From the NCBI GenBank assembly GCA_937892345.1, contig CALAGF010000181.1:1-6394 (forward strand): a DNA stretch of 6,394 nt. The letters run 5' to 3'. Below, piece after piece: positions 1 to 5,849 of this stretch. Numbering within the stretch: the first letter of the stretch is position 1; each line of letters opens with the position of its first letter. Origin of the DNA: an uncultured Rhodocyclaceae bacterium. Its GTDB lineage: Bacteria > Pseudomonadota > Gammaproteobacteria > Burkholderiales > Rhodocyclaceae. A program made the position numbers and the translations under genes. The notes beneath the pieces were generated by a model. The model saw only the letters and a program-made list of their open reading frames with translations, had not been told where the DNA came from and made no database searches.

Positions 1-56
1 GGGCGGCGGCAAAAACTGAGTGCAACACCTGACCTTTCCGGTACGGTGCTGCCCCT

Positions 57-86
57 ATGTCTTATACCGAACTCAGCGTTGAAGAG
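57..86 (+). pseudogene. 5' fragment of an IS30-family transposase gene, cut by the transposon
   Basis: An ATG at 57 opens ten codons reading MSYTELSVEE, after which the frame runs straight into the transposon end. From memory, IS30-family transposases commonly begin MSYTELSVEER followed by ATIQ, so this looks like the very start of such a gene, truncated at codon 10. The preceding 56 bases would then hold the IS left end, but I could not delimit its terminal repeat. The continuation of the gene is not found beyond the right end of the transposon. The call rests on ten residues, so it is suggestive rather than proven. Confidence 0.55.
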
Positions 87-125
87 GGGGTTTGGGGAGC
101 AATGGAACCAAAAACCAACGTAAGC
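87..125 (+). repeat. Left terminal inverted repeat (IRL), 39 bp
   Basis: The repeat begins GGGGTTTGGGGAGC and ends CAACGTAAGC. It is identical in all 39 positions to the reverse complement of 6301-6339. The GGGG start and 38-40 bp length are typical of Tn3-family ends bound by TnpA. The identity stops on both sides: base 86 is G where a match would need C, and base 126 is C where it would need T. The tnpR stop codon lies one base inside this repeat. Confidence 0.97.
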
Positions 126-126
126 C

Positions 127-1056
127 CTACCAACGCTTTTCGGTGTCTTCTTCCCAGGCGCCCATCTCGACAAAACAGTTGCGCATGTCGGCCTCCTGGC
201 TGATCTCGGTCAGCAGGTCATGCACGCTCTTGTCCAGCTCATCGTCGCTCCGATACGGAATGGTCAACTCATAGTGGCCGGCATCCAGCCGCTTCATGCC
301 ATAGGGCTCCAGGCAGTAGCGCTCAATGTTCTCCGTGGCCCGCTTCCGGCCGCGCACGAACTTGCTGTTATTCACCACCGCGAGGCGCAGGGTGACGGTG
401 GCCACCCGCTCGGCGGCGGGCGGCTCTGCCGGCGACGCGGCCGAAGGCTGCTGGTCGCGTGACCTGGCGCTCTTCTGGTACGCGCCGATCTCGACACCAC
501 GGTGGCGCAGGTAGCTGTACAGCGTGCTCTTGGAGATGTGCAGCTTCTCGCCGATCGCGCTGACGCTCAGGCGACCTTCGCGGTAGAGGGTTTCGGCCGC
601 CATGGCGGTGGCCTCAGCCTTGGCTGGCAGGCCCTTGGGACGGCCACCGATCCGGCCACGCGCCCGTGCGGCCGACAGACCCGCCTGAGTCCGCTCGCGG
701 ATCAGCTCGCGCTCGAACTCCGCCAGCGAGGCGAACAGGTTGAACACCAGGCGGCCTTGGGCGTGGGTGGTGTCGATGGGGTCATTCAGGCTCTGTAAGC
801 CGACCTTGCGCTCTGCCAGCTCGCCGACCAACTCGACCAGGTGCTTGAGGGAACGCCCAAGGCGATCCAGCTTCCAGATCACCACGGCATCACCCGGCCG
901 CACGTTGGCCAGCAGTTTGTCCAACTCCGGCCGGGCGCTTTTCGCGCCGCTGGCGATGTCTTGGTAGATGCGTTCGCACCCGGCCTGTTTCAGGGCATCG
1001 ACTTGTAGGTCGGCTTTCTGATCCCGAGTGCTCACTCGCGCATAACCGATCTTCAT
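127..1056 (-). CDS. tnpR: TnpR serine resolvase with a C-terminal extension
   Basis: Serine-family site-specific recombinase that resolves transposition cointegrates at res. Numbered from ATG at 1054-1056 (309 aa), the catalytic domain spans about 1-140, with GYARVST carrying nucleophile Ser9, the KLDRLGRS block around 62-69, and EFERELIRERT in the long helix that leads to the DNA-binding part. An Hin-type helix-turn-helix follows at about 138-187, starting GGRPKG. Classical Tn3 or gamma-delta resolvases stop there at about 185 aa; this one continues about 115 residues through a Pro/Ala/Ser linker (about 195-217) into a further domain ending at Trp309. I recall long resolvases of this kind in Tn5044/Tn5563-type elements; the extension's function is unknown to me. 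A TTG one codon upstream would add one Met. I preferred the ATG because GYARVS then sits near the N-terminus as usual. No convincing Shine-Dalgarno is visible. Confidence 0.95.
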   Translation of the reverse strand: MKIGYARVSTRDQKADLQVDALKQAGCERIYQDIASGAKSARPELDKLLANVRPGDAVVIWKLDRLGRSLKHLVELVGELAERKVGLQSLNDPIDTTHAQGRLVFNLFASLAEFERELIRERTQAGLSAARARGRIGGRPKGLPAKAEATAMAAETLYREGRLSVSAIGEKLHISKSTLYSYLRHRGVEIGAYQKSARSRDQQPSAASPAEPPAAERVATVTLRLAVVNNSKFVRGRKRATENIERYCLEPYGMKRLDAGHYELTIPYRSDDELDKSVHDLLTEISQEADMRNCFVEMGAWEEDTEKRW

Positions 1057-1090
1057 CAAAAGTACTGTTTACTCGACTACGTTAGTAATA

Positions 1091-1196
1091 GTTGAACTTT
1101 GATTAAGCGTACCAGTTATTTGAACCGTAGCGCGGGGAGCTTAACGAACCGAGCCATTCCTCGATAGAGTTCGGCAAAACCTTCGTTTTGTCGAAC
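1091..1196. other. Probable resolution site (res) with three subsites
   Basis: This AT-richer stretch lies between divergent tnpR and the antitoxin-toxin-tnpA operon, where Tn3-family res sites usually sit. A 28-bp dyad at 1169-1196 has the length of a resolvase subsite I and is distal to tnpR. GTT/AAC-bounded segments at about 1115-1149 (35 bp) and 1091-1113 could be subsites II and III. Their centres are about 50 and 81 bp from the first dyad, close to the geometry of Tn3 res. The subsite I dyad is clear in the sequence. The subsite II and III boundaries are inference from spacing and weak GTT...GAAC ends. The region probably also contains the tnpR promoter, which I could not place confidently. 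Confidence 0.6.
1169..1196. repeat. 28-bp dyad, candidate res subsite I (crossover site)
   Basis: Arms GTTCGGCAAAAC (1169-1180) and GTTTTGTCGAAC (1185-1196) are inverted copies with one mismatch (G1174 opposite T1191) around the spacer CTTC. The 28-bp length matches resolvase subsite I, where strand exchange would fall at the centre near 1182-1183. As RNA it would form a 12-bp hairpin with one G-U pair. An alternative reading is an operator for the toxin-antitoxin promoter just downstream. Confidence 0.65.
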
Positions 1197-1198
1197 CA

Positions 1199-1228
1199 TT
1201 GCATCGCCCTTTGTGATTGGCGTATAAA
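1199..1228 (+). promoter_or_regulatory. Candidate sigma-70 promoter of the antitoxin-toxin-tnpA operon
   Basis: The -10 box TATAAA (1223-1228) matches the consensus at five of six positions. It lies 18 bp after a weak -35, TTGCAT (1199-1204), and 29 bp before the antitoxin ATG. The -35 begins three bases after the putative res subsite I, so resolvase bound there could repress this promoter, as happens in other Tn3-family elements. The -10 is convincing; the -35 is weak. Confidence 0.5.
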
Positions 1229-1243
1229 CACACAAACACCTAT

Positions 1244-1258
1244 TAGCGGAGAACGCTA
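1244..1258 (+). promoter_or_regulatory. Antitoxin ribosome-binding site inside a small hairpin
   Basis: GGAG at 1248-1251 lies six bases before the ATG at 1258. It falls within an exact 5-bp inverted repeat, TAGCG (1244-1248) and CGCTA (1254-1258), with loop GAGAA. The structure partly hides the Shine-Dalgarno and includes the A of the start codon. It could instead be a short operator half-site for the RHH protein. The RBS is firm; the structural role is speculative. Confidence 0.5.
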
Positions 1259-1497
1259 TGAATACCATTCGCTGGAATGTCGCCGTCTCGGCCGACACCG
1301 ACCAGTCGCTTCGGATGTTTCTGGCCAGCCAGGGCGGCGGCCGTAAGGGCGACCTGTCGCGCTTCATCGAAGAAGCGGTACGGGCACACATCCTGGAGCT
1401 GAGCGCTGAGCAGGCCAAGGCCGCTAACGCCCATCTGAGTGAGGCAGAATTGACCAACGCGGTTGACGAAGCGCTCGACTGGGCACGTAAGCGCTGA
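1258..1497 (+). CDS. Ribbon-helix-helix (CopG/Arc-like) antitoxin
   Basis: A 79-aa protein with the layout of an RHH antitoxin. An N-terminal strand (about residues 3-10, TIRWNVAVS) is followed by a helix (about 12-25), a Gly/Lys turn (GGGRKG) and a second helix (about 32-46, LSRFIEEAVRAHIL). The acidic, Ala-rich tail (48-79) is the part expected to wrap and neutralise the toxin. It should bind its own promoter as a dimer and repress the operon. The start is supported by GGAG six bases upstream. Its TGA overlaps the toxin ATG by one base, which suggests translational coupling. No catalytic residues are expected. The family call rests on fold pattern and on pairing with a PIN toxin, so the target specificity is not known. 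Confidence 0.85.
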   Translation: MNTIRWNVAVSADTDQSLRMFLASQGGGRKGDLSRFIEEAVRAHILELSAEQAKAANAHLSEAELTNAVDEALDWARKR

Positions 1498-1907
1498 TGC
1501 GGGTCGTGTTGGATACCAACATCCTGTTCAGCGCCCTGATCTCGCCACATGGCGCGCCCGATGCGATCTACCGTGCCTGGCGGGCGGCGCGTTTCGAGGT
1601 GGTGACCTCGCGGATGCAACTCGATGAAATTCGTCGAGCCAGCCGCTATCCCAAGCTTCAGGCCATCCTACAGCCCGCCAAGGTGGGCGCCATGATCAAT
1701 AACCTGCAACGGGCTGTGGTACTGGAGCGCCTGACCATCGAGGTCGAAGCCGATGATCCGGATGACTCGTTTTTGCTGGCCATGGCCTTGGCGGGCGATG
1801 CGGACTACCTGATAACCGGTGATCGCCGCGCCGGCCTGCTGCAACGCGGGCACATCGAACGCACGCGGATCGTCACGCCCGCCGTGTTCTGCGTCGAGGT
1901 GCTGTGA
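1497..1907 (+). CDS. PIN-domain toxin, putative endoribonuclease
   Basis: A 136-aa single-domain PIN protein of the 'putative toxin-antitoxin system toxin component, PIN family' type. It shows the four acidic positions expected to bind Mg2+: Asp6 in VLDTN, Glu44 in QLDEI, Asp90 in DPDDSF, and Asp109 in LITGDRR. The family cleaves RNA, often tRNA or rRNA, when its antitoxin is lost; the target here cannot be read from sequence. Older Tn5563 annotation calls a gene like this 'pilT' because PIN was named after the PilT N-terminus; it has nothing to do with pili. There is no clear Shine-Dalgarno and the ATG overlaps the antitoxin stop, so translation is probably coupled. tnpA begins three bases after its stop. 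The gene looks intact. Confidence 0.9.
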   Translation: MRVVLDTNILFSALISPHGAPDAIYRAWRAARFEVVTSRMQLDEIRRASRYPKLQAILQPAKVGAMINNLQRAVVLERLTIEVEADDPDDSFLLAMALAGDADYLITGDRRAGLLQRGHIERTRIVTPAVFCVEVL

Positions 1908-1910
1908 TCA

Positions 1911-4904
1911 ATGCCGGTCGGTTTTCTGACTCAAGAGCAACGCGACGGTTTTGGCCGCTATGTTGATTCGCCCAGCCGTGAAGAGCTGGAACGTTACTTC
2001 CACCTGAGCGATGAAGACCGTGAAGCCATCCAGGTGCTGCGGGGTAACCATAACCGTCTGGGTTATGCCGTTCTGCTGACCACCGTCCGCTTCGTTGGCG
2101 TTCTGCCGGACAAGCCCGCCGCCGTGCCGGTGGAAGTCCTGCAGGTGCTTTGCCGACAACTGGCGATTCCAGACCCCGACTGCCTCCAGCGCTATAGCGA
2201 TCATCGCCGCTGGATACATGCCACCGATATTCAGAACCGCTTTGGCTATCGTCATTTCACCGATCCGGGCATCGGCTTTCGCTTGAGCCGCTGGCTGTAT
2301 GCCCTCTGCTGGACGGGCACCGACCGGCCGGGAGTGCTGTTTGAGCGAGCCACCTCGTGGCTGTTCACACAGAAAGTCCTCCTGCCTGGTGTGTCTCAAC
2401 TAGAGCGCTTTATCGCCCAGTTGCGCAGTCGGGTCGAAGAACGCCTCTGGTTTACGCTGGGCCGCAGCGTGACTGAGGAACAGCGATTGCAACTGCAAGA
2501 CTTGCTGACGGTGGCCGAAGGCAACCGCAGCTCCCGGCTGGATCAATTGCGCTCCGGCCCGGTCATGGTCAGTGGCCCCGCGTTGATTCGGGCACTGCGC
2601 CGGCTCGATGACGTGCGCGGCATCGGCATCACCTTGCCGGCGGCGGCGCACATCCCTCCCAGCCGTATCGCCGCCCTGGCCCGCTTCGCCAACACGGCCA
2701 AGGTCACCGCGATTAATCGGCTGCCGGCGTCGCGGCGGATGGCGACACTGGTGGCCTTCGCACTCTGCCTGGAGGCGACTGCGCACGACGACGCACTGGA
2801 AGTCCTGGAGGCCTTGCTGCGCGACCTGTTCAGCAACGCGGAGAAGGCCGACAAGAAAGCCCGCATGCGCAGCCTGAAAGACCTGGATCGGTCGGCCGCG
2901 ACGCTCGCCGCCGCGTGCAAGGTCGTGCTGGACAGCTCGATCAGCGATGACAACGTGCGCGCCCGGCTGTTCAACGACCTGCCGAGGACCACCCTGGAAA
3001 AGGCCCTGGAAGAGGTCAACGCGCTGATCCGCCCGGTAGATGACGTCTATTTTCTTGCATTGGAAGCGCGCTACCGCAGCGTGCGCCGCTTCCTGCCCGA
3101 CCTGCTCAAGCACATCCGCTTCGGCTTCAGCCCGGCCGGCAAGGGCGTGGCGGCTAGTCTGGAGTGGCTGCAACTGAACCTGCCGCGCCGGAAGCCAGAG
3201 GATGACGCGCCGCAGGAGATCGTGGCCAAGGCTTGGCAGAAGCACATCACCCGCGAAGATGGCTCCCTCGACATGGGTGCCTATGTGTTCTGCACGCTCG
3301 ATGCGCTGCGCACGGCCCTGCGCCGCCGCGATGTCTTCGTCTCGCCCAGTTGGCGCTATGCCGACCCGCGCCTTGGCCTGCTCGACGGTGCCGAATGGCT
3401 GGCGGCGCGACCGATCATCTGCCGGTCACTGGGCCTGACCATCGACGCCAAAACCACCCTGGACGCCTTGTCCGTCGAGCTGGATGCAACCTGGCTGGCA
3501 GTAGCCGCGCGCCTGCCCGACAACCCGGCGATTCAACTGAGCGAGAACACCGAGGGCAAGACCGAACTGTCGCTCGGGGCGCTGGACAAGCTGGACGAGC
3601 CCTGCTCGTTGCTGCAACTGCGGGCGGCCGTGTCTGACCTGATGCCGCGTGTCGATCTGCCGGAAATCCTCTTGGAAATCGCCGCCCGCACTGGCTTTTC
3701 CGAGGCCTTCACCCATGTCTCCGAACGCAATGCACGCGCCGACAACCTGGTCACCAGCCTCTGCGCGGTGCTGTTGGGCGGGGCCTGCAACACCGGCCTG
3801 GAGCCCTTGATCCGCACCGACAACCCGGCGCTGCGCCGTGACCGGCTGTCCTGGGTCAGCCAGAATTATATCCGCGACGACACCCTGTCAGCGGCTAACG
3901 CCATCCTGGTCGGAGCGCAAAGCCAACTGGAACTGGCCCAAGTCTGGGGTGGCGGCGAGGTCGCCTCCGCCGATGGCATGCGCTTCGTCGTACCGGTGCG
4001 CACCGTGCATGCCGGCCCCAATCCGAAGTATTTCGGCACCGGCCGGGGTGTCACCTGGTACAACCTGATTTCCGACCAATTCTCCGGCCTCAACGCCATC
4101 ACCGTGCCCGGCACGCTGCGCGACAGCCTGGTGTTGCTGGCGGTCGTGCTGGAACAGCAGACCGAGTTGCAGCCGACGCAAATCATGACCGACACCGGGG
4201 CCTACAGCGATGTGGTGTTCGGGCTCTTCCGCCTACTTGGCTACCACTTCAGTCCGCGGCTGGCCGATGTCGGCGGTACCCGCTTCTGGCGCACGCGCCC
4301 GGACGCGGACTACGGCAAGCTCAACGGGCTGGCCCGCCAGTCGGTCAAACTCGACCTGATCGCCGAGCACTGGGACGACCTGCTGCGCCTGGCAGGCTCG
4401 CTCAAACTCGGCCGGGTGCCGGCGACTGGCATCATGCGCACGCTGCAAACGGGAGATAGACCCACCCGGCTGGCCCAGGCGCTGGCCGAATTCGGGCGGA
4501 TCGAAAAGACTCTGCACACGTTGACCTATATCGACGACGAGTCCAAGCGCCGCGCCACCCTGACCCAGTTGAACCGAGGCGAAGGCCGGCACAGCCTGGC
4601 CCGCGCCGTGTTCCACGGCAAACGCGGCGAGCTCCGCCAGCGCTACCGCGAAGGCCAGGAAGACCAGCTCGGTGCTCTGGGCCTGGTGGTGAACATCATC
4701 GTGCTGTGGAACACCCTCTACATGACGGCGGCCGTGGAACGGCTCAAGCAGCACGGCTATCCAGTGCTGGAAGAGGATTTGGCCCGGCTATCGCCGCTGA
4801 TCTACGAGCACATCAACATGCTCGGGCGGTATTCCTTTGCGGTACCGGAAGAAGTTGCGCGCGGCGAGCTGCGGCCACTGCGTAATCCAGACGACGACCT
4901 GTGA
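1911..4904 (+). CDS. tnpA: TnpA transposase, Tn3 family
   Basis: A full-length 997-aa Tn3-family DDE transposase that cuts and joins the ends during replicative transposition. The N-terminal part (about 5-170) resembles the DUF4158 DNA-binding region, and the long middle is mostly helical. The catalytic domain occupies about 590-980. The triad is best placed at Asp688 (SADGMRF), Asp761 (IMTDTGA) and Glu891 (LNRGEGRH), with spacings of 73 and 130 that fit what I recall for Tn4430 and Tn3. Other family blocks are SDQFSG, PGTLRDS, FSPRLADVG, YIDDES and GQEDQLGALGL followed by VLWNT. The ATG is three bases after the toxin stop. A GAGGTG stretch at 1896-1901, inside the toxin gene, could act as ribosome-binding site. 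No frameshift or internal stop is seen. It converges with the mer operon, the stop codons being 12 bp apart. Confidence 0.97.
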   Translation: MPVGFLTQEQRDGFGRYVDSPSREELERYFHLSDEDREAIQVLRGNHNRLGYAVLLTTVRFVGVLPDKPAAVPVEVLQVLCRQLAIPDPDCLQRYSDHRRWIHATDIQNRFGYRHFTDPGIGFRLSRWLYALCWTGTDRPGVLFERATSWLFTQKVLLPGVSQLERFIAQLRSRVEERLWFTLGRSVTEEQRLQLQDLLTVAEGNRSSRLDQLRSGPVMVSGPALIRALRRLDDVRGIGITLPAAAHIPPSRIAALARFANTAKVTAINRLPASRRMATLVAFALCLEATAHDDALEVLEALLRDLFSNAEKADKKARMRSLKDLDRSAATLAAACKVVLDSSISDDNVRARLFNDLPRTTLEKALEEVNALIRPVDDVYFLALEARYRSVRRFLPDLLKHIRFGFSPAGKGVAASLEWLQLNLPRRKPEDDAPQEIVAKAWQKHITREDGSLDMGAYVFCTLDALRTALRRRDVFVSPSWRYADPRLGLLDGAEWLAARPIICRSLGLTIDAKTTLDALSVELDATWLAVAARLPDNPAIQLSENTEGKTELSLGALDKLDEPCSLLQLRAAVSDLMPRVDLPEILLEIAARTGFSEAFTHVSERNARADNLVTSLCAVLLGGACNTGLEPLIRTDNPALRRDRLSWVSQNYIRDDTLSAANAILVGAQSQLELAQVWGGGEVASADGMRFVVPVRTVHAGPNPKYFGTGRGVTWYNLISDQFSGLNAITVPGTLRDSLVLLAVVLEQQTELQPTQIMTDTGAYSDVVFGLFRLLGYHFSPRLADVGGTRFWRTRPDADYGKLNGLARQSVKLDLIAEHWDDLLRLAGSLKLGRVPATGIMRTLQTGDRPTRLAQALAEFGRIEKTLHTLTYIDDESKRRATLTQLNRGEGRHSLARAVFHGKRGELRQRYREGQEDQLGALGLVVNIIVLWNTLYMTAAVERLKQHGYPVLEEDLARLSPLIYEHINMLGRYSFAVPEEVARGELRPLRNPDDDL

Positions 4905-4916
4905 TCCCCCTAAACG

Positions 4917-5129
4917 CTATGAGCAACACCCAAGCTGCTGCTGGATCGGCGGGCACTTCACCGAGCCGAACGAACAGAAAACGCAGCAATCCCCTGGGTT
5001 GGGGCGCAGCAGCGCCTTGCAGTTGCTGCACTCGTAATAGAACTGGCAGGCGTCCGTGGGCATGGTTTCCGGCTTGGCGAAGCCGCAGCGCGGGCAAGTC
5101 AGCACGGACTCAAGGACAATGGCGCTCAT
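4917..5129 (-). CDS. Small Cys-rich GDCCVxC-domain protein, last gene of the mer operon
   Basis: A 70-aa protein with 11 cysteines. CPRC (12-15) and CSNC (34-37) look like the two knuckles of a zinc-ribbon or rubredoxin-like fold. They are followed by the signature GDCCVFC (46-52), then CPP (59-61) and a terminal GCCS. I recognise GDCCVxC as a named small-protein family in which some members are selenoproteins with Sec replacing a Cys of the motif; the biochemical role is not established to my knowledge. No signal peptide or membrane segment is seen, so it is probably cytoplasmic. The start has GAGG at a suitable distance, overlapping the end of merP seven bases away, so it should be co-transcribed with merT and merP. 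A thiol-based Hg(II) binding or trafficking role is plausible from context only. Confidence 0.85.
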   Translation of the reverse strand: MSAIVLESVLTCPRCGFAKPETMPTDACQFYYECSNCKALLRPNPGDCCVFCSFGSVKCPPIQQQLGCCS

Positions 5130-5136
5130 CGTGACC

Positions 5137-5412
5137 TCACTTCTGCACTGTGGAGGGGTATCCCGCGTTCGCGGTCGCCTCAGTCAGTGCCTCGGGCTGG
5201 GCCTTATCGGGATCGTAGGTGACGGTCGCCGTCTTCTGGTCGAAATTGACCTGGACGTCACTCACGCCGGACACCTTCTCCAGCGACTTCTTGACCGTGA
5301 TCGGACAGAGTCCGCACGTCATGTTCTGCACGTCGAGCGTGACGGTTTTCGGGGGAGCCGCCAGCGCCACGAAGGGCAAGGCGAAAAGCACGGCGATCAG
5401 CAGTTTGCGCAT
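5137..5412 (-). CDS. merP: MerP, periplasmic mercury-binding protein
   Basis: A 91-aa protein, the usual MerP length. A Lys-Arg start and hydrophobic stretch form a signal peptide (1-18, ending VALA), with cleavage likely before APPK. The mature part is a single heavy-metal-associated domain: the binding loop MTCGLCPITVKK carries Cys33 and Cys36, and the protein ends in the typical AGYPSTVQK. In the family this pair binds Hg(II) in the periplasm and hands it to MerT. The usual Tn501/Tn21 loop is MTCAACPITVKK, so AA to GL is a small difference. An excellent AAGGAG lies seven bases before the ATG and overlaps the merT stop, suggesting coupled translation. It lies between merT and the GDCCVxC gene. 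Confidence 0.97.
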   Translation of the reverse strand: MRKLLIAVLFALPFVALAAPPKTVTLDVQNMTCGLCPITVKKSLEKVSGVSDVQVNFDQKTATVTYDPDKAQPEALTEATANAGYPSTVQK

Positions 5413-5424
5413 GGTTAATCTCCT

Positions 5425-5775
5425 TCAGTAGAACAGCGGGGCGAGCCACGGCACGGCCAATAGGCCGAGCAGCAGCACGCTGACGATCCAGAACACGAGT
5501 CGCTGTCGCACGAGCGTGCGCGGATCGGCGCAGGGTGTACCTGGCGTACAAACCTGTGGCACCAGGTAGAGCTTGCGGAATGCCAATCCCAGGAACAGTA
5601 GAGTCAACCCGATGAAGAGGGGGCGTAGTGGCTCCATCATGGTCAGAGCGCCCACCCACGTACCGCCGACACCGAGTGCCAACAGCACCAGTGGCCCGAC
5701 ACAGCACACCGACGCACCGATGGCGGTCAGCGAACTCGCGACCAGCGAGCCTTTCCCGGTGAGTTGCATCCCCAT
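5425..5775 (-). CDS. merT: MerT, inner-membrane mercuric ion transporter
   Basis: MerT takes Hg(II) from MerP and moves it across the inner membrane. Starting at the ATG at 5773-5775 gives 116 aa, the usual length, and puts the cysteines at 24, 25, 76 and 82, the positions I recall for Tn501/Tn21 MerT. The Cys24-Cys25 pair is in the first membrane segment (about 12-36); Cys76 and Cys82 are in the loop between the second (about 45-67) and third (about 93-113) segments. A longer frame starts at 5781, but its ATG directly abuts AGGAG with no spacing, whereas the chosen ATG sits six bases away. It is first gene of the operon, driven by the MerR-controlled promoter. No merA follows, which is unusual for a mer operon. 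Confidence 0.95.
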   Translation of the reverse strand: MGMQLTGKGSLVASSLTAIGASVCCVGPLVLLALGVGGTWVGALTMMEPLRPLFIGLTLLFLGLAFRKLYLVPQVCTPGTPCADPRTLVRQRLVFWIVSVLLLGLLAVPWLAPLFY

Positions 5776-5781
5776 TCCCAT

Positions 5782-5786
5782 CTCCT
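5782..5786 (-). promoter_or_regulatory. merT ribosome-binding site that decides the start
   Basis: On the minus strand AGGAG is followed at once by three in-frame ATG codons (5781, 5775 and 5769), at spacings of 0, 6 and 12 bases. Only the second has proper Shine-Dalgarno spacing, and it gives the canonical MerT length and cysteine numbering. Confidence 0.8.
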
Positions 5787-5807
5787 GAGCCTGATTGCCT
5801 AGGTGCT

Positions 5808-5839
5808 ATTCTAAACTCCGTACCAAAGTACGGAATCAA
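5808..5839 (-). promoter_or_regulatory. MerR operator and merTP promoter
   Basis: The dyad TCCGTAC-CAAA-GTACGGA (5817-5834) keeps the 6-4-6 core CCGTAC/GTACGG of the known mer operator; only the four central bases differ from Tn501/Tn21. Reading leftwards, the merT promoter has -35 TTGATT (5834-5839) and -10 TAGAAT (5808-5813) with a 20-bp spacer. A 19-bp reading (TTAGAA) gives a poorer -10. An overlong spacer with the operator inside it is the hallmark of MerR-type activation, where Hg-bound MerR untwists the DNA so RNA polymerase can use the promoter. The site lies between divergent merR and merT and should also allow MerR to repress itself. Confidence 0.93.
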
Positions 5840-5843
5840 GGAG
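5838..5843 (+). promoter_or_regulatory. merR ribosome-binding site
   Basis: AAGGAG lies six bases before the ATG at 5850 and only three before an in-frame GTG at 5847, favouring the ATG. Its first two bases overlap the -35 of the divergent merT promoter. Confidence 0.8.
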
Positions 5844-5849
5844 AAAGTG

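Noticed and set aside
1057..1059. TTG one codon upstream as the tnpR start
   Set aside because: The adjacent ATG gives the usual resolvase N-terminus. The TTG has no better ribosome-binding site.
1116..1619. Minus-strand open frame of 167 codons across the antitoxin and res region
   Set aside because: It overlaps the antitoxin and toxin genes and the probable res, and its sequence shows no recognisable family.
2400..3245. Long minus-strand open frame of 281 codons opposite tnpA
   Set aside because: It lies wholly opposite a convincing tnpA reading frame and its composition (Gln/Arg/Ala-rich) is typical of an antisense shadow in high-G+C DNA. No recognisable motif.
4233..4754. Minus-strand open frame of 173 codons opposite the tnpA catalytic region
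   Set aside because: It is antisense to the most conserved part of TnpA, with no recognisable domain; best explained as a shadow frame.
5847..5849. GTG as the merR start
   Set aside because: It is only three bases from AAGGAG, whereas the next ATG is at the ideal six bases.
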